DNA of 64,000 bases from a bacterium (GCA_022828125.1 JAJEJD010000002.1:18988-82987), one strand, 5' to 3'; positions 8,903 through 17,587 are shown, counted from the stretch's first letter. Notes: generated by a model from the letters alone, not told the origin. Made by a program: numbers and translations.

Positions 8903-10860
8903 TTCAGTTTGTCCTGGTTTTTCTGATAAAGCGTGTGATAAGCCGCGATTTTATGGTCGGTCATTTTCACGTCGCCGGCGAGATGAGCTCGCAAAGCCTC
9001 ATTGAGTTTCTTTTCCATCTCATTGAGAATCGGCAGATTTTCCTTGTTCTGAACGTCCCATTTGTGGGCCTGTACTTCACGCACCACTGTTTTCAATAAG
9101 ACGGAGATTAACTCTCTTTTCTTTCTCTGTTTCAAACGGTCATAAGTAGAGAGAAAGAACTTGAACTCCTCCAACTCCGACTCCAGTGTGTAAACTGTAT
9201 CCTCAATCCCCTGGACGCCATCCCCCACGGCTTCGACGTAGGCCGTGAGGTCGTCAATATCTTCTCGACTCAGCCCCAACTTGAATTGCGTGTTAAACCA
9301 TTCATTCACCGCCCGCAGGGTGGGCAGGCTCCCGTCGTGGAAATATGGGCCCGTGAATTTTGACGAGAGTAGTGTGGGCGTATCCAGACCTCCCACGTGG
9401 AAGGGTTGGTTCTCTCCTCCCGTGGAACCAATGTTGTGGCGTTTGTGGTCGACGAAATTCGCGTTCGGGATGTGACAACTCGCGCAACTCATGCCGCCCA
9501 TCATCTGCGGGAATTTCCGGTCAAATATCTTCTCGCCCCGAAGCGCTGCTTCTGAAACCTTACCGGGATTGAGCTTCCCGCTTTTTTTCAGCTTCGGGTT
9601 AGGCAAAAACTCGAACTCGTTCATGTATGCGATCATCCCGTCCATGACCATCGGATCAGGCTCCGGCCCATTGAACTCATTCACGATGACGTTGCGGACG
9701 AATTCCCTGAGCGAAGCGAAACGCCCGTTTCTGCCATAAGGGGCCGTAAAGCGAATGCCCCGCAAGTCGGGTGTGTCCAATGGATCGTGCAGGCCATTGT
9801 TGGCGTGCCCTGCGAAGAAACTGTTCGACACGTCCATCCCGCCCTTTTCCCTGGAAAGTCCCGGGATGAAGAATTTGGGATTCGTCACTCCCTTGTTGTG
9901 GCAAGTGTTGCAACTTATACCGAGGCTACGCGCGGGTTCACCGAAAATCTCCGCGCTGTCGAAAGCCATATCACCCAGGGCGATGAGAAAGGTTTCCGCC
10001 TCGCTTGCTCCGCGCTCCGCCATGCCGAGAATTTGTCTGGGGCGCGGGAGTTGCTTGTTGATATCGGAGCCGGGTGGCAAGCGCCACGGCACTTTCGCTG
10101 ATTCAATATACGTTTCGCTCGTCTTGGGACGGGGTAAAAGTCTGTGTTCTTTTCCGGCCCGAAAGCCGGAAAAATTCGAATGAAAATACCGGCGAATAAA
10201 CGCGATGCTCTCGCGAATTTTCTCCGGAGTCATCGGCCTTGCGCCGATGCCCATCACGCCCGCAACCCCAAGGTTAGAATTCGCTTCGAGCCAATGGACC
10301 TGCAGCCTCTTCCACCCTTCCGGATCCAGATGCGGCAAGGCATCAGCGAAAGCCTGAGATATTCTGCGCGCTTCATTCAGGCGGCTTTTCACCTCCTCTC
10401 TGTTCGAATCCGCTTTGATCCCGTCCAAGCGAGAGATTAACAACGAGGCGACTCCCCGCGTCACCAAGGAGAAAGCCAAGCGACTTCCGTTTTTGCGCGC
10501 GACGACCATATCCGGCTCTTCATCGCCTGTCGCCACGGGCTGGGCTACACGCCTGGCAATGGCCAGACCTTCCGAGAACTTCTTCGCACCAGGAGAATTC
10601 ACCCGCTTCAACGCCTCTTCGACACGCTTCAAATCGGACCACACCTGCGGCCACAGCACGGGATTCAGATTCAAGATGAAACTGACTCGACGATAACTTT
10701 CGGCAACGGGGTGTAATTCTTCGGGGGGTACGATGTGCGCCGAGGTCGGGCTGAAACTCGTCATCACCAACCCGGCAGCCAAAAGCCATGCCGGCATCGT
10801 CAAGGAATTTTTCACACGCAGAGCAAGCCTCGCCCCGGGCGCTATGAGGCTGCATAACAT
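8899..10860 (-). CDS. di-haem cytochrome c peroxidase / MauG-like protein with long N-terminal extension
   Basis: 653 residues, much longer than the roughly 330-350 of ordinary cytochrome c peroxidases. A signal peptide ends near residue 41 (TSFSPTSA-H). Two c-type haem sites are visible: CNTCH at 317-321 and CASCH at 459-463, within a peroxidase/MauG-like domain spanning about 290-560. Residues ~45-285 form a helical, cysteine-poor extension, and the last ~90 residues are a charged helical tail. The protein should be periplasmic, using the two haems for peroxide reduction or oxidation of a partner. ATG at 10860 follows GGAGA nine bases away. It is the first gene of the phnDCE-type operon and is coupled to phnD by a 4-base overlap. 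Confidence 0.82.
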   Translation of the reverse strand: MLCSLIAPGARLALRVKNSLTMPAWLLAAGLVMTSFSPTSAHIVPPEELHPVAESYRRVSFILNLNPVLWPQVWSDLKRVEEALKRVNSPGAKKFSEGLAIARRVAQPVATGDEEPDMVVARKNGSRLAFSLVTRGVASLLISRLDGIKADSNREEVKSRLNEARRISQAFADALPHLDPEGWKRLQVHWLEANSNLGVAGVMGIGARPMTPEKIRESIAFIRRYFHSNFSGFRAGKEHRLLPRPKTSETYIESAKVPWRLPPGSDINKQLPRPRQILGMAERGASEAETFLIALGDMAFDSAEIFGEPARSLGISCNTCHNKGVTNPKFFIPGLSREKGGMDVSNSFFAGHANNGLHDPLDTPDLRGIRFTAPYGRNGRFASLREFVRNVIVNEFNGPEPDPMVMDGMIAYMNEFEFLPNPKLKKSGKLNPGKVSEAALRGEKIFDRKFPQMMGGMSCASCHIPNANFVDHKRHNIGSTGGENQPFHVGGLDTPTLLSSKFTGPYFHDGSLPTLRAVNEWFNTQFKLGLSREDIDDLTAYVEAVGDGVQGIEDTVYTLESELEEFKFFLSTYDRLKQRKKRELISVLLKTVVREVQAHKWDVQNKENLPILNEMEKKLNEALRAHLAGDVKMTDHKIAAYHTLYQKNQDKLK

Positions 10861-10896
10861 ATTTACGGTTCTCCAGAAAAAAACACCAACAAAACA

Positions 10897-10926
10897 ATTT
10901 TATTGGCATTCAAAAAATAAAGTCAA
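10897..10926 (-). promoter_or_regulatory. sigma70-like promoter of the peroxidase-phnDCE operon
   Basis: On the minus strand, -35 TTGACT (10921-10926) and -10 TAAAAT (10897-10902) are separated by 18 bases, about 40 bases upstream of the ATG at 10860. The surroundings are AT-rich in an otherwise GC-rich window. Called by pattern only. Confidence 0.55.
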
Positions 10927-10943
10927 CCCTCACTGAATAAATT

Positions 10944-10959
10944 TTTAGACATGTCTAAA
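10944..10959. promoter_or_regulatory. perfect 16-bp palindrome, candidate operator
   Basis: TTTAGACATGTCTAAA is a perfect 16-base palindrome 18 bases upstream of the -35 of the peroxidase-phnDCE promoter. Its form resembles operators of DtxR/MntR-type metal-dependent regulators, which is inference from memory of the motif class. A second, weaker promoter could place the palindrome between its -35 (TTGAAT) and -10 (TATTCA). No regulator gene of this family is in the window. Confidence 0.45.
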
Positions 10960-11057
10960 TTCAACAAAGGCCACCAACATCAGCATAAACAGATGCTTGA
11001 GGGAGTTGATTGAAAATGATGCACGGGAAGTTTATCTTCTTTGAGAAGATAGAGTGC

Positions 11058-11090
11058 AAAAAACCGGCCCTTACAAGGACCGGTTTTTTT
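11058..11090 (-). terminator. intrinsic terminator of amtB-glnK
   Basis: A hairpin AAAAACCGGCCC ... AGGACCGGTTTTT lies about 120 bases beyond the glnK stop on the minus strand, with T-runs on both sides, so it can work in either direction. A second small hairpin (TATCTTC/GAAGATA, about 11033-11051) sits just beyond it. The rest of the 10861-11208 spacer holds the promoter and palindrome listed separately and no gene. Confidence 0.8.
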
Positions 11091-11208
11091 AAGACCGGAT
11101 GCTTGGTATTTGAAGAATCAATCCGAATATAGATACTGAAGACGGTAAAATCTTTTACACCATCAGCTCCGCCTTGTCGTGAAAACGACTCCGTTGCGGA
11201 GCAGATTC

Positions 11209-11547
11209 CTAAATAGCGCTATCGCCTCTATCGCCGGTGCGTATGCGCACGCAATCTTCCACCGCCTGGACGAATATTTTGCCGTCGCCTATCTGGCCCG
11301 AATTCGCCGCATCGCAAATCGCAGTGACGATAGCATCGGCGTTGTCGTCCTGCGTCAAGATTTCGACCTTGATCTTCGGCAGAAAATCGACCACGTACTC
11401 GCTGCCGCGATATAGTTCGGTGTGGCCCTTTTGACGGCCGAAACCCTTCACTTCGGTGACCGTCATGCCCGTCACACCGGCATCTCCCAGCGCTTCTTTC
11501 ACACTTTCCAGCTTGAATGGCTTGATAATCGCCGTGACTAAACGCAT
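11209..11547 (-). CDS. glnK: nitrogen regulatory protein P-II (GlnK type)
   Basis: 112 residues, the normal P-II length. The T-loop reads KGHTELYRGSEYVVDFLPK, with the uridylylation tyrosine at position 51. The C-terminal GDGKIFV...VRIRTGDRGDSAI closes the nucleotide and 2-oxoglutarate site. As a cytoplasmic trimer it senses ATP/ADP, 2-oxoglutarate and glutamine status and plugs AmtB when nitrogen is plentiful. It lies 60 bases downstream of amtB on the same strand, the classic Amt-GlnK pairing, and ends before a strong terminator. Confidence 0.95.
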   Translation of the reverse strand: MRLVTAIIKPFKLESVKEALGDAGVTGMTVTEVKGFGRQKGHTELYRGSEYVVDFLPKIKVEILTQDDNADAIVTAICDAANSGQIGDGKIFVQAVEDCVRIRTGDRGDSAI

Positions 11548-11607
11548 TGCTCATTCCTCTCAAGATGACAGACTGGACTCATCCGGTATAAATCCTTCGC
11601 CCCTGAA

Positions 11608-12999
11608 TCAACCCAGCCGCTCGCCCGCGTAAGCCTCCATGGCGTGCTCCGAGATGTCAAGACCCGCCAATTCGTCCTCTGCGGAAACACGCACGCCCAT
11701 CACGGCTTTCACCGCCTGCCAAAGGATAAATGATAGTACGAAGGTGAAGACACCGACTGCGACGACACCCGCAAGCTGTTTCATGAGGAGCCCTGCGCCG
11801 CCCCCGTAGAACAATCCCACGACGCCTTCGTCAATGGAAGGCGCGGCGAACAATCCCAGCGCAAGCGTGCCGAAGACACCGCACACGAGGTGAACCGAAA
11901 CCACCCCAACAGGATCGTCAATCTTGATCTTGTCGAGAAACGGAATCGCAACACAGACGATAAAGCCTGCTGCCAGACCGATAATCACCGCCCCCAGCGG
12001 AGTGACGTTGGCGCAAGGCGCCGTGATGGCGACCAACCCTGCAAGCGCGCCGTTCACACTCATGGAAAGATCGGCTTTGCCGAACATGGCCCTCGAAGTC
12101 ATGCTCGAAGCGACGACACCCGCTGAGGCGGCGAGGTTCGTCGTCACGGCGATGCGCGCGATGGCGCCCGCGTCGGCGGCCATGGTGCTGCCCGGGTTAA
12201 ATCCGAACCATCCAAGCCATAATATGAACCCACCCAACGTGACGAGCGGCATATTGTGGCCGGGCATCGGCTGCATGCGGCCATCGGAGGTGTATTTGCC
12301 GAGCCGCGGGCCGAGGACGATTATTCCGGCGAGTCCCGCCCAGCCGCCCACGGAGTGAACCACGGTGGAACCGGCGAAATCGAGAAAACCCATTCCACCC
12401 AGCCAGCCGCCACCCCAAATCCAATGACCCTGGATGGGATAGATGATGGCGACGAGCAGGAAACTGAAGATCATGAACGAGGAAAACTTGATGCGCTCGG
12501 CCACACAGCCCGAGACGATGGTCGCCGCCGTTGCTGCGAAAACAAGTTGGAAGAAAAACTTCGCGTATAGCGGCACGCCCGTCCAATTGAGGGACGAGAA
12601 AACGCCTTTGTACGCATCACCCGTGGCAGGGCTGTTGTCCACTCCCGAAAGGAAGAAACCGTTCGTCCCGAATATCGAGCTGCCATCGCCGAACATCAAA
12701 GCGAAACCCAATATCCAGAATGCCAGAGACGAGACGGCGACGACACCGAAGTTCTTATAAAGAATGGCGACGGTGTTCTTGGCCCGGCAAAGCCCCGATT
12801 CGAGCATCGCAAAGCCCGCGTGCATGAAAAACACCAGAAAGCCGGCCACCATCACCCAAACAGTGTCTGCCGCGACTTGCAAATTCGCGAGGCTCTTTGC
12901 CATGGCCTTGACATCCTGCGCCCAGCCGTTGCCGGCAAAAGAAAAAATCCCCACGGCGAAGACAATCCCGGTCGTAATGTAGAGATACCCTCTTCTCAT
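11608..12999 (-). CDS. amtB: ammonium transporter AmtB
   Basis: 463 residues with a cleavable N-terminal signal sequence (ending near GNGWAQ) and eleven transmembrane helices, typical of bacterial Amt channels. The Amt signature region FAGSTVVHSVGGWAGLAGII carries the first pore histidine, and VHLVCGVFGTLALGL the second. GLCRAKNTVAILYKNF and the conserved aromatic gate region are also present. It conducts ammonium/ammonia across the inner membrane and is expected to be gated by the neighbouring GlnK. A strong GGAGGAGGAGG precedes the ATG. I looked for a sigma54 promoter upstream and did not find a convincing one. Confidence 0.95.
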   Translation of the reverse strand: MRRGYLYITTGIVFAVGIFSFAGNGWAQDVKAMAKSLANLQVAADTVWVMVAGFLVFFMHAGFAMLESGLCRAKNTVAILYKNFGVVAVSSLAFWILGFALMFGDGSSIFGTNGFFLSGVDNSPATGDAYKGVFSSLNWTGVPLYAKFFFQLVFAATAATIVSGCVAERIKFSSFMIFSFLLVAIIYPIQGHWIWGGGWLGGMGFLDFAGSTVVHSVGGWAGLAGIIVLGPRLGKYTSDGRMQPMPGHNMPLVTLGGFILWLGWFGFNPGSTMAADAGAIARIAVTTNLAASAGVVASSMTSRAMFGKADLSMSVNGALAGLVAITAPCANVTPLGAVIIGLAAGFIVCVAIPFLDKIKIDDPVGVVSVHLVCGVFGTLALGLFAAPSIDEGVVGLFYGGGAGLLMKQLAGVVAVGVFTFVLSFILWQAVKAVMGVRVSAEDELAGLDISEHAMEAYAGERLG

Positions 13000-13263
13000 G
13001 CCTCCTCCTCCAGTCTGTTTTGGCTATTTTTTTACGTTTCGCTATTTTCGTGAATTTACGTTCCCAGAGAATCATCTTTCATTGTGTAGGCAAGAAGTAT
13101 TTCGGTATCGTTTCGACTGTATTACCCAAACGTTAATTATGCTCCCAATCCCCGACCCGCTTCGGTTTGACAGGCGATTTCGTGCGTGCTAGCAATTCCG
13201 CCAATTCGATAAATTTCTTTTGAACAAGCCCTTTTCCGGGATCAATCCACTGAAGGAGATACA

Positions 13264-13707
13264 ATGCCTCCAAAACGAAAACCCAAAATTCCCGCAAGAG
13301 CCCTCAAGCGCGGCACACACCTGTGGACCAAGGAATTCACCGAGCGTATCGGTCATGACATGGCCGAATGGGCGGATGAGGAATTCATGGAGCTTTTCAT
13401 GAACTTCTGCTACGGCGGGCTTTACGATCGAAACGTTCTGTCCCATAAAACCAGGGAACTTTGCGCCGTGGCCGCATGTGTGATGGCCAACGCGCATCCG
13501 CAACTGCGCACCCACATTCAGGCCTCGTGGAACTGCGGGGCGACGAAGCGTGAGATCATGGAAGTCATCATCCAGATGGCCACTTACTGCGGGATGCCGT
13601 ATATGCTTCAGGCGGCTCGAATCGCCGCGAATGAAGTATTCCCCCTGCTCAAGCGCGGAGAGAAGGCCGCCGCTCCGCCGCCGGGCCTGAAATTGGATAA
13701 GAAGTAA
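13264..13707 (+). CDS. carboxymuconolactone decarboxylase (CMD)-family protein
   Basis: 147 residues. The core HKTRELCAVAACVMANAHPQ ... GATKREIMEVIIQMATYCG is the CMD domain, shared by 4-carboxymuconolactone decarboxylase and AhpD-type proteins. The AhpD CXXC redox pair is absent, so a peroxidase-partner role is unlikely. AAGGAGAT lies just upstream of the ATG. It is followed 63 bases later by a cyclase-family gene on the same strand, and the pair may act together in degradation of a ring compound. This is inference; the substrate is unknown. Confidence 0.85.
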   Translation: MPPKRKPKIPARALKRGTHLWTKEFTERIGHDMAEWADEEFMELFMNFCYGGLYDRNVLSHKTRELCAVAACVMANAHPQLRTHIQASWNCGATKREIMEVIIQMATYCGMPYMLQAARIAANEVFPLLKRGEKAAAPPPGLKLDKK

Positions 13708-13770
13708 CCCGAAACCGTCAGGCGCCGGGCGGCCTACACCCAAAACCAAATACGTGAGGAGTATCTAATA

Positions 13771-14547
13771 ATGGCCCGTAGAATCGTAGATTTAAGCGTT
13801 CCCCTTCAAAACGCGCCCATGGAGAACAATCCGGCCGCCATCCAGTACGTGAACCACACCGAGCTTGCCCGCATGCGAGCCAAATCATACAAGTTTCCGG
13901 ACACCAGTTATTTTCCCGACCACATGCATTGCGCGACCGAGAACATCACGGCCATCAGTACGCACAGCGGCACGCACCTCGACTCTCCGTACCACTACGG
14001 TCCCGAATGTGAAGGGAACCCCTCGAAAACGATTGACCTCGTTCCCCTCGAGTGGTGCGTGAGCGATGGGGTGGTCCTGGACTTCCATGACGCCGAGCGC
14101 GGCCACAACATCACGCTGGAGGAGACGCAGCAGAAAGTGGCAGCCCTCGAAGAGAAAGGCTATTCCCTCAAGCCGATGGATATCGTCCTCATCCGAACCG
14201 ACCATACCACGAAATATCTGTATACCCCCGATTTCGAACAAACCCATCCCGGCATGAGCGTAGACGCCACGGAATGGCTGGTCGACCAAGGAATCAAGGT
14301 GATGGGGATAGACGCATGGGGTTTTGACATTCCCGTCTCCAGGATGACGGAACTCAGACGCCAGGGAAACACGAAAGACTTCTTTGGCAGCCATTTCCTG
14401 GGCCGCAAGAAAGAATACATCCATGCGGAAAAACTCATGAATCTCGATATAATCCCCGAGTTCGGGTTCACCGTCTCGATGCTCCCCATCAAGATTGAGC
14501 GTGCTAGCGGCGCCTGGTGTCGGGCGGTGGCCATCATTGATGATTAG
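13771..14547 (+). CDS. cyclase-family (kynurenine formamidase-like) metal hydrolase
   Basis: 258 residues. The metal-binding motif HSGTHLDSPYHY (H65, H69, D71, H75) is the cyclase/arylformamidase signature, and the N-terminal ARRIVDLSVPL opening is also typical. Members hydrolyse amide, ester or lactone bonds, including N-formylkynurenine and isatin. A late segment GIKVMGIDAWGFDIP is the second conserved block. It probably forms an operon with the CMD-family gene upstream. GAGGAG lies ten bases before the ATG. No further pathway gene is nearby, so the substrate stays open. Confidence 0.85.
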   Translation: MARRIVDLSVPLQNAPMENNPAAIQYVNHTELARMRAKSYKFPDTSYFPDHMHCATENITAISTHSGTHLDSPYHYGPECEGNPSKTIDLVPLEWCVSDGVVLDFHDAERGHNITLEETQQKVAALEEKGYSLKPMDIVLIRTDHTTKYLYTPDFEQTHPGMSVDATEWLVDQGIKVMGIDAWGFDIPVSRMTELRRQGNTKDFFGSHFLGRKKEYIHAEKLMNLDIIPEFGFTVSMLPIKIERASGAWCRAVAIIDD

Positions 14548-14661
14548 CCCGAATCTCTAAGGGGAGGCCGAGATCGGCGCGTGGAGTGACTTCTCGGAAA
14601 AATATGGTAATATCTCTCGCACAAGATATCAGTGCGGCAAGAAACCTAAAGGAGCGGAACG

Positions 14662-14859
14662 ATGGCCTTACATGAAAGCGCAGTGAAGCAAGAAGCCTTA
14701 TCCGGCGGCCTGATCCGGCGCATGGCGGCCGTCAAACCGGCCATCCTGGCGATCGTTCTCGGCGTATTCATCCTCTATGGCGTAGGTTTCGCTCAACCCC
14801 AACTTTTGCATGATGCCGCCCACGACACTCGCCACGCCTTCGCCTTCCCCTGCCATTAA
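14662..14859 (+). CDS. cbtB: CbtB-family small membrane protein (cobalt uptake subunit)
   Basis: 65 residues with a single transmembrane helix (about 25-45) and a histidine-rich C-terminus, LLHDAAHDTRHAFAFPCH, which is the hallmark of CbtB. CbtB usually pairs with the larger CbtA in cobalt uptake for cobalamin synthesis. Here no cbtA follows: a terminator comes next, then an unrelated cupin. AAGGAG sits upstream of the ATG. The 114-bp leader is too short for, and lacks the core of, a cobalamin riboswitch. Family call is good; function without CbtA is uncertain. Confidence 0.8.
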   Translation: MALHESAVKQEALSGGLIRRMAAVKPAILAIVLGVFILYGVGFAQPQLLHDAAHDTRHAFAFPCH

Positions 14860-14890
14860 GAGGCCTGGCAACCTGTTGCCAGACAATAAA

Positions 14891-14923
14891 CGGCGCCCCT
14901 TCCCGAGGCGTCTTTTTTTCTTT
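14891..14923 (+). terminator. intrinsic terminator after cbtB
   Basis: A six-base-pair stem (GGCGCC-type arm pairing with GGCGTC) is followed by a run of seven T and a further T-rich stretch, placed 30 bases after the cbtB stop and just before the Shine-Dalgarno of the cupin gene. Confidence 0.6.
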
Positions 14924-14933
14924 GAGGGACCGA

Positions 14934-15284
14934 ATGCCCACAGATAATACCGAACATAGACCTTGGGGGCATTTCACCATATTGGCGGATGAGCCGGATC
15001 ATAAGGTCAAGCGGGTTGTCGTTCATCCTGGGCATCGCCTCAGTCTGCAGCGTCACATGCGCAGATTGGAGCACTGGCATGCCATATCCGGAAAGGCCGT
15101 CGTCATCCGCGAAGAAGAAGAAATCACGTTTTCCGCCGGCGAGAGCATTGATATCCCACAAGGAGCATGGCACAGGGTTCAAAATGAAAAAGATTCGCCC
15201 TTCGTTTTCATCGAGGTGCAAACCGGCGCCTACTTCGGCGAGGACGACGTCGAACGCCGAGAAGATGATTACGGAAGAGTCTGA
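14934..15284 (+). CDS. cupin, mannose-6-phosphate isomerase type II-like
   Basis: About 116 residues forming a single cupin barrel. The segments RPWGHFTIL, VKRVVVHPGHRLSLQRHMRRLEHW and DIPQGAWHRVQN match the C-terminal isomerase domain of bifunctional mannose-1-phosphate guanylyltransferase/mannose-6-phosphate isomerase, here as a stand-alone protein. The histidines of HMRRLEHW and the later AWHR would bind the metal. ATG at 14934 is preferred because GAGG lies six bases upstream; a TTG at 14922 is in frame but lacks such a site. It is followed by a bidirectional terminator. Confidence 0.8.
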   Translation: MPTDNTEHRPWGHFTILADEPDHKVKRVVVHPGHRLSLQRHMRRLEHWHAISGKAVVIREEEEITFSAGESIDIPQGAWHRVQNEKDSPFVFIEVQTGAYFGEDDVERREDDYGRV

Positions 15285-15313
15285 CGAGGCATCATTTGGA
15301 TAACCGGGCAAAT

Positions 15314-15342
15314 AAACACCCCCATTGCTTGAGGAGGTGTTT
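15314..15342. terminator. bidirectional terminator between convergent genes
   Basis: AAACACCCCC and GGAGGTGTTT form a hairpin with A and T flanks between the convergent cupin (plus) and aminotransferase (minus) genes, so it can serve both. Confidence 0.75.
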
Positions 15343-15373
15343 CTGAAACACACGGGGATACGAACGTTTCAAC

Positions 15374-16573
15374 CTAGTCTTTTCGAAGTTGCTCCAACGC
15401 GCTTGCCAGACGCTCCACGCCGCGCTCGCATTCTTCCGTCGAGCACGAATATGCGATTCTGAGGTATCCTTCACCGCCGAAAACAGCGCCGTTCACCGTG
15501 GCGATGGCATGCTCGTTCAGGAGGTAATCCGCCACTTCGCCCGAGGTTTCACCAAATACCTTCACGTTCGGGAACGCATAGAAAGCGCCCGTAGGCTCCG
15601 CCAGCGTGACGCCCTCTATGGCGCGCAGCCCTTCTGATATCACGCGCCGCCGCTTGTCGAATTCACTCGTCATCGCCTCCATGGGCGCCTGATCCTCGAG
15701 CACGCCGCGCGCCGCACCGTGTTGAATGAACGTGTTGACACACACGGTGGTGTATTGGCGAATTTTGAGCAGGTGGCGGGTAATCTCGGGGCTCGCCACT
15801 GTCCAGCCGAGGCGCCAGCCGTCCATACTGTAGAATTTCGAAAACCCGTTGATAATTACCGTACGCTCCGCCATACCGGGCTGCGAGAAAATACTCGGGG
15901 CGCATGGCGCATCGCCGTAATATATGCGCGCATATATCTCATCGCTCATCACCATGAAATCACGCTGCACCGCCAGTTCGGCGATTTTTTTGAGTTCACT
16001 CTCGGGGATTGTGCAGCCCGTGGGATTGCCGGGCGAGGTGAGGCAAACGAGTTTCGTCTTGGGCGTCAAAACCGCCTCGATGTCCTCGGCGCGCAACGCG
16101 AAATCGTTCTCTTCTTTCGTCATTACCTCGACGGGAACGCCACCCGCCAACGCCGTGCAGGATTTGTAGTGATGCCAGTTCGGCTGCGCGATGATCACCT
16201 CATCACCGGGATTCACCAGCGCCAGCATGGAAACCATGATGCCCTCGTTCGCTCCCGCCATGACGATTACCTGCGTATCGGGGTTCACCTCCACGCCGGT
16301 GTCGATTTCCGTTCTGTGCGCGATGCCCTTGCGCAGGGCGGGAACCCCCGTGCTGGGTGCGTAGTGCACGTCGCCGCGAGCGAGGGACTCGGCGGCTCCT
16401 TGCTTGATGTGCTCGGGCGTATCGAAATCGGTGCGGCCGATCTGCCAGTGGATCACGTCGCGCCCTTCGCTTTCGAGTTTCGCCACGGCGTCGAATACCT
16501 TGCGTATGCCCGAAAAGGGAATCTCTTCCAAACGATCCGCGCCCACGGCCTGGGCGTCAAAAGCAGTAACCAT
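15374..16573 (-). CDS. class I/II pyridoxal-phosphate aminotransferase (aspartate aminotransferase type)
   Basis: 399 residues, standard for fold-type I aminotransferases. Visible blocks are the FDTPEHIKQGAAESL / YAPSTGVPALR region, CLTSPGNPTGC, SDEIYARIYYG, and the PLP lysine in INGFSKFYSMDGWRLGW. The C-terminal arginine region is GYLRIAYSCS, binding the substrate carboxylate. It transfers amino groups between an amino acid and a 2-oxo acid in the cytoplasm. AAGGAG precedes the ATG. It is a single gene between spacers; specificity (Asp, Ala or aromatic) is not fixed by these motifs. Confidence 0.9.
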   Translation of the reverse strand: MVTAFDAQAVGADRLEEIPFSGIRKVFDAVAKLESEGRDVIHWQIGRTDFDTPEHIKQGAAESLARGDVHYAPSTGVPALRKGIAHRTEIDTGVEVNPDTQVIVMAGANEGIMVSMLALVNPGDEVIIAQPNWHHYKSCTALAGGVPVEVMTKEENDFALRAEDIEAVLTPKTKLVCLTSPGNPTGCTIPESELKKIAELAVQRDFMVMSDEIYARIYYGDAPCAPSIFSQPGMAERTVIINGFSKFYSMDGWRLGWTVASPEITRHLLKIRQYTTVCVNTFIQHGAARGVLEDQAPMEAMTSEFDKRRRVISEGLRAIEGVTLAEPTGAFYAFPNVKVFGETSGEVADYLLNEHAIATVNGAVFGGEGYLRIAYSCSTEECERGVERLASALEQLRKD

Positions 16574-16773
16574 CTAGATCTCCTTGCGTATGAAAACAAC
16601 CATGTATTCAATAAGTCCAGAACACTGAAAAACGCGATTGAAGGCGCCCGTTATAGCTCTTGGTGCTACAAGGCGCAAGATAGTTCCCGCCCCGGATTTC
16701 TCTCAAATGCAACCAGCCGTTTTCCTGTTTTTCGGCGAAGGAAAATGTAAATGACTATCCGGCTGCCGGATGA

Positions 16774-17562
16774 CTAGAGCAAATCCCCCTGGAGGACGGT
16801 TACGGCCTTACCACTCAGGACGATGCGATCTCCCAGAATTCTCATACGCACCACCCCGCCTCTCGTGGATGCCTGATAGGCCGTAAGTTCTTCTTTTTTG
16901 AGGCGTTTCGACCAGAACGGCCCCAGGCAACAATGGGCGGACCCCGTCACAGGGTCTTCGTTCACGCCCAGGCCGGGTGCGAAGAATCGAGACACGAAAT
17001 CGTATTGGGGGTCCTCCGAGCGCGCCGTGACGATGCAGCCGCGCATGGAAACTGTCTGGAGAAGCTGAAAATCAGGCGCCAGGGTCCTGATTGCCGCCTC
17101 GGAGTCGGCTTCCACCAGATAATCGAACTCGTTTTTCCCTACATAGCGGGGCATCAGGCCGAGACCCTCCACCAGGGCATCAGGAGGCGCTGCGGGAGAC
17201 TCTCTGCTTATGGGGAAATTCATCTCTATCCATTCATTTTTCTGCTCACAGGTCAAAACCCCGCTTTTCGTGTGGAAGATGACCGTCTCATCCGACTCAA
17301 GATGCCCCTTCTCCCAGAGAACATGGGCGCTCGCAAGCGTTGCGTGGCCGCAGAGCTCTACCTCGCTCACGGGCGTGAACCATCGCAGGCCGTAGCCGTC
17401 TTCTTGTTTCACCACGAACGCGGTCTCAGAGAGGTTCATCTCCGACGCCACGCGCTGCATCCACCCCTCATCCACTTGCGACGGCAGGATGCAGACAGCG
17501 GCCGGATTGCCCGAAAAGGGCGTATCGGTAAACGCATCCACCTGAATGATGGGAAATGACAT
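16774..17562 (-). CDS. PhzF-family isomerase
   Basis: 262 residues. The opening IIQVDAFTDTPFSGNPAAVCIL, the catalytic MNLSETAFV region and the second half GVNEDPVTGSAHCCLGPFW are the three PhzF/DapF-like signatures. Members include phenazine-synthesis isomerases and many proteins of unknown role built on the diaminopimelate-epimerase fold. No phenazine genes are near, so a phenazine role is not supported. It is 200 bases from the aminotransferase and 25 from the MOSC gene on the same strand. Confidence 0.88.
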   Translation of the reverse strand: MSFPIIQVDAFTDTPFSGNPAAVCILPSQVDEGWMQRVASEMNLSETAFVVKQEDGYGLRWFTPVSEVELCGHATLASAHVLWEKGHLESDETVIFHTKSGVLTCEQKNEWIEMNFPISRESPAAPPDALVEGLGLMPRYVGKNEFDYLVEADSEAAIRTLAPDFQLLQTVSMRGCIVTARSEDPQYDFVSRFFAPGLGVNEDPVTGSAHCCLGPFWSKRLKKEELTAYQASTRGGVVRMRILGDRIVLSGKAVTVLQGDLL

Positions 17563-17587
17563 TAGAGGATCTCTAGAAAATATTGAT

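Noticed and set aside
13000..13263. Sigma54 promoter for amtB
   Set aside because: No GG-N10-GC pair with TGGCAC/TTGC character on the minus strand; partial matches have wrong spacing.
14548..14661. Cobalamin riboswitch before cbtB
   Set aside because: Only 114 bases available and no B12-box-like core or the expected paired elements.
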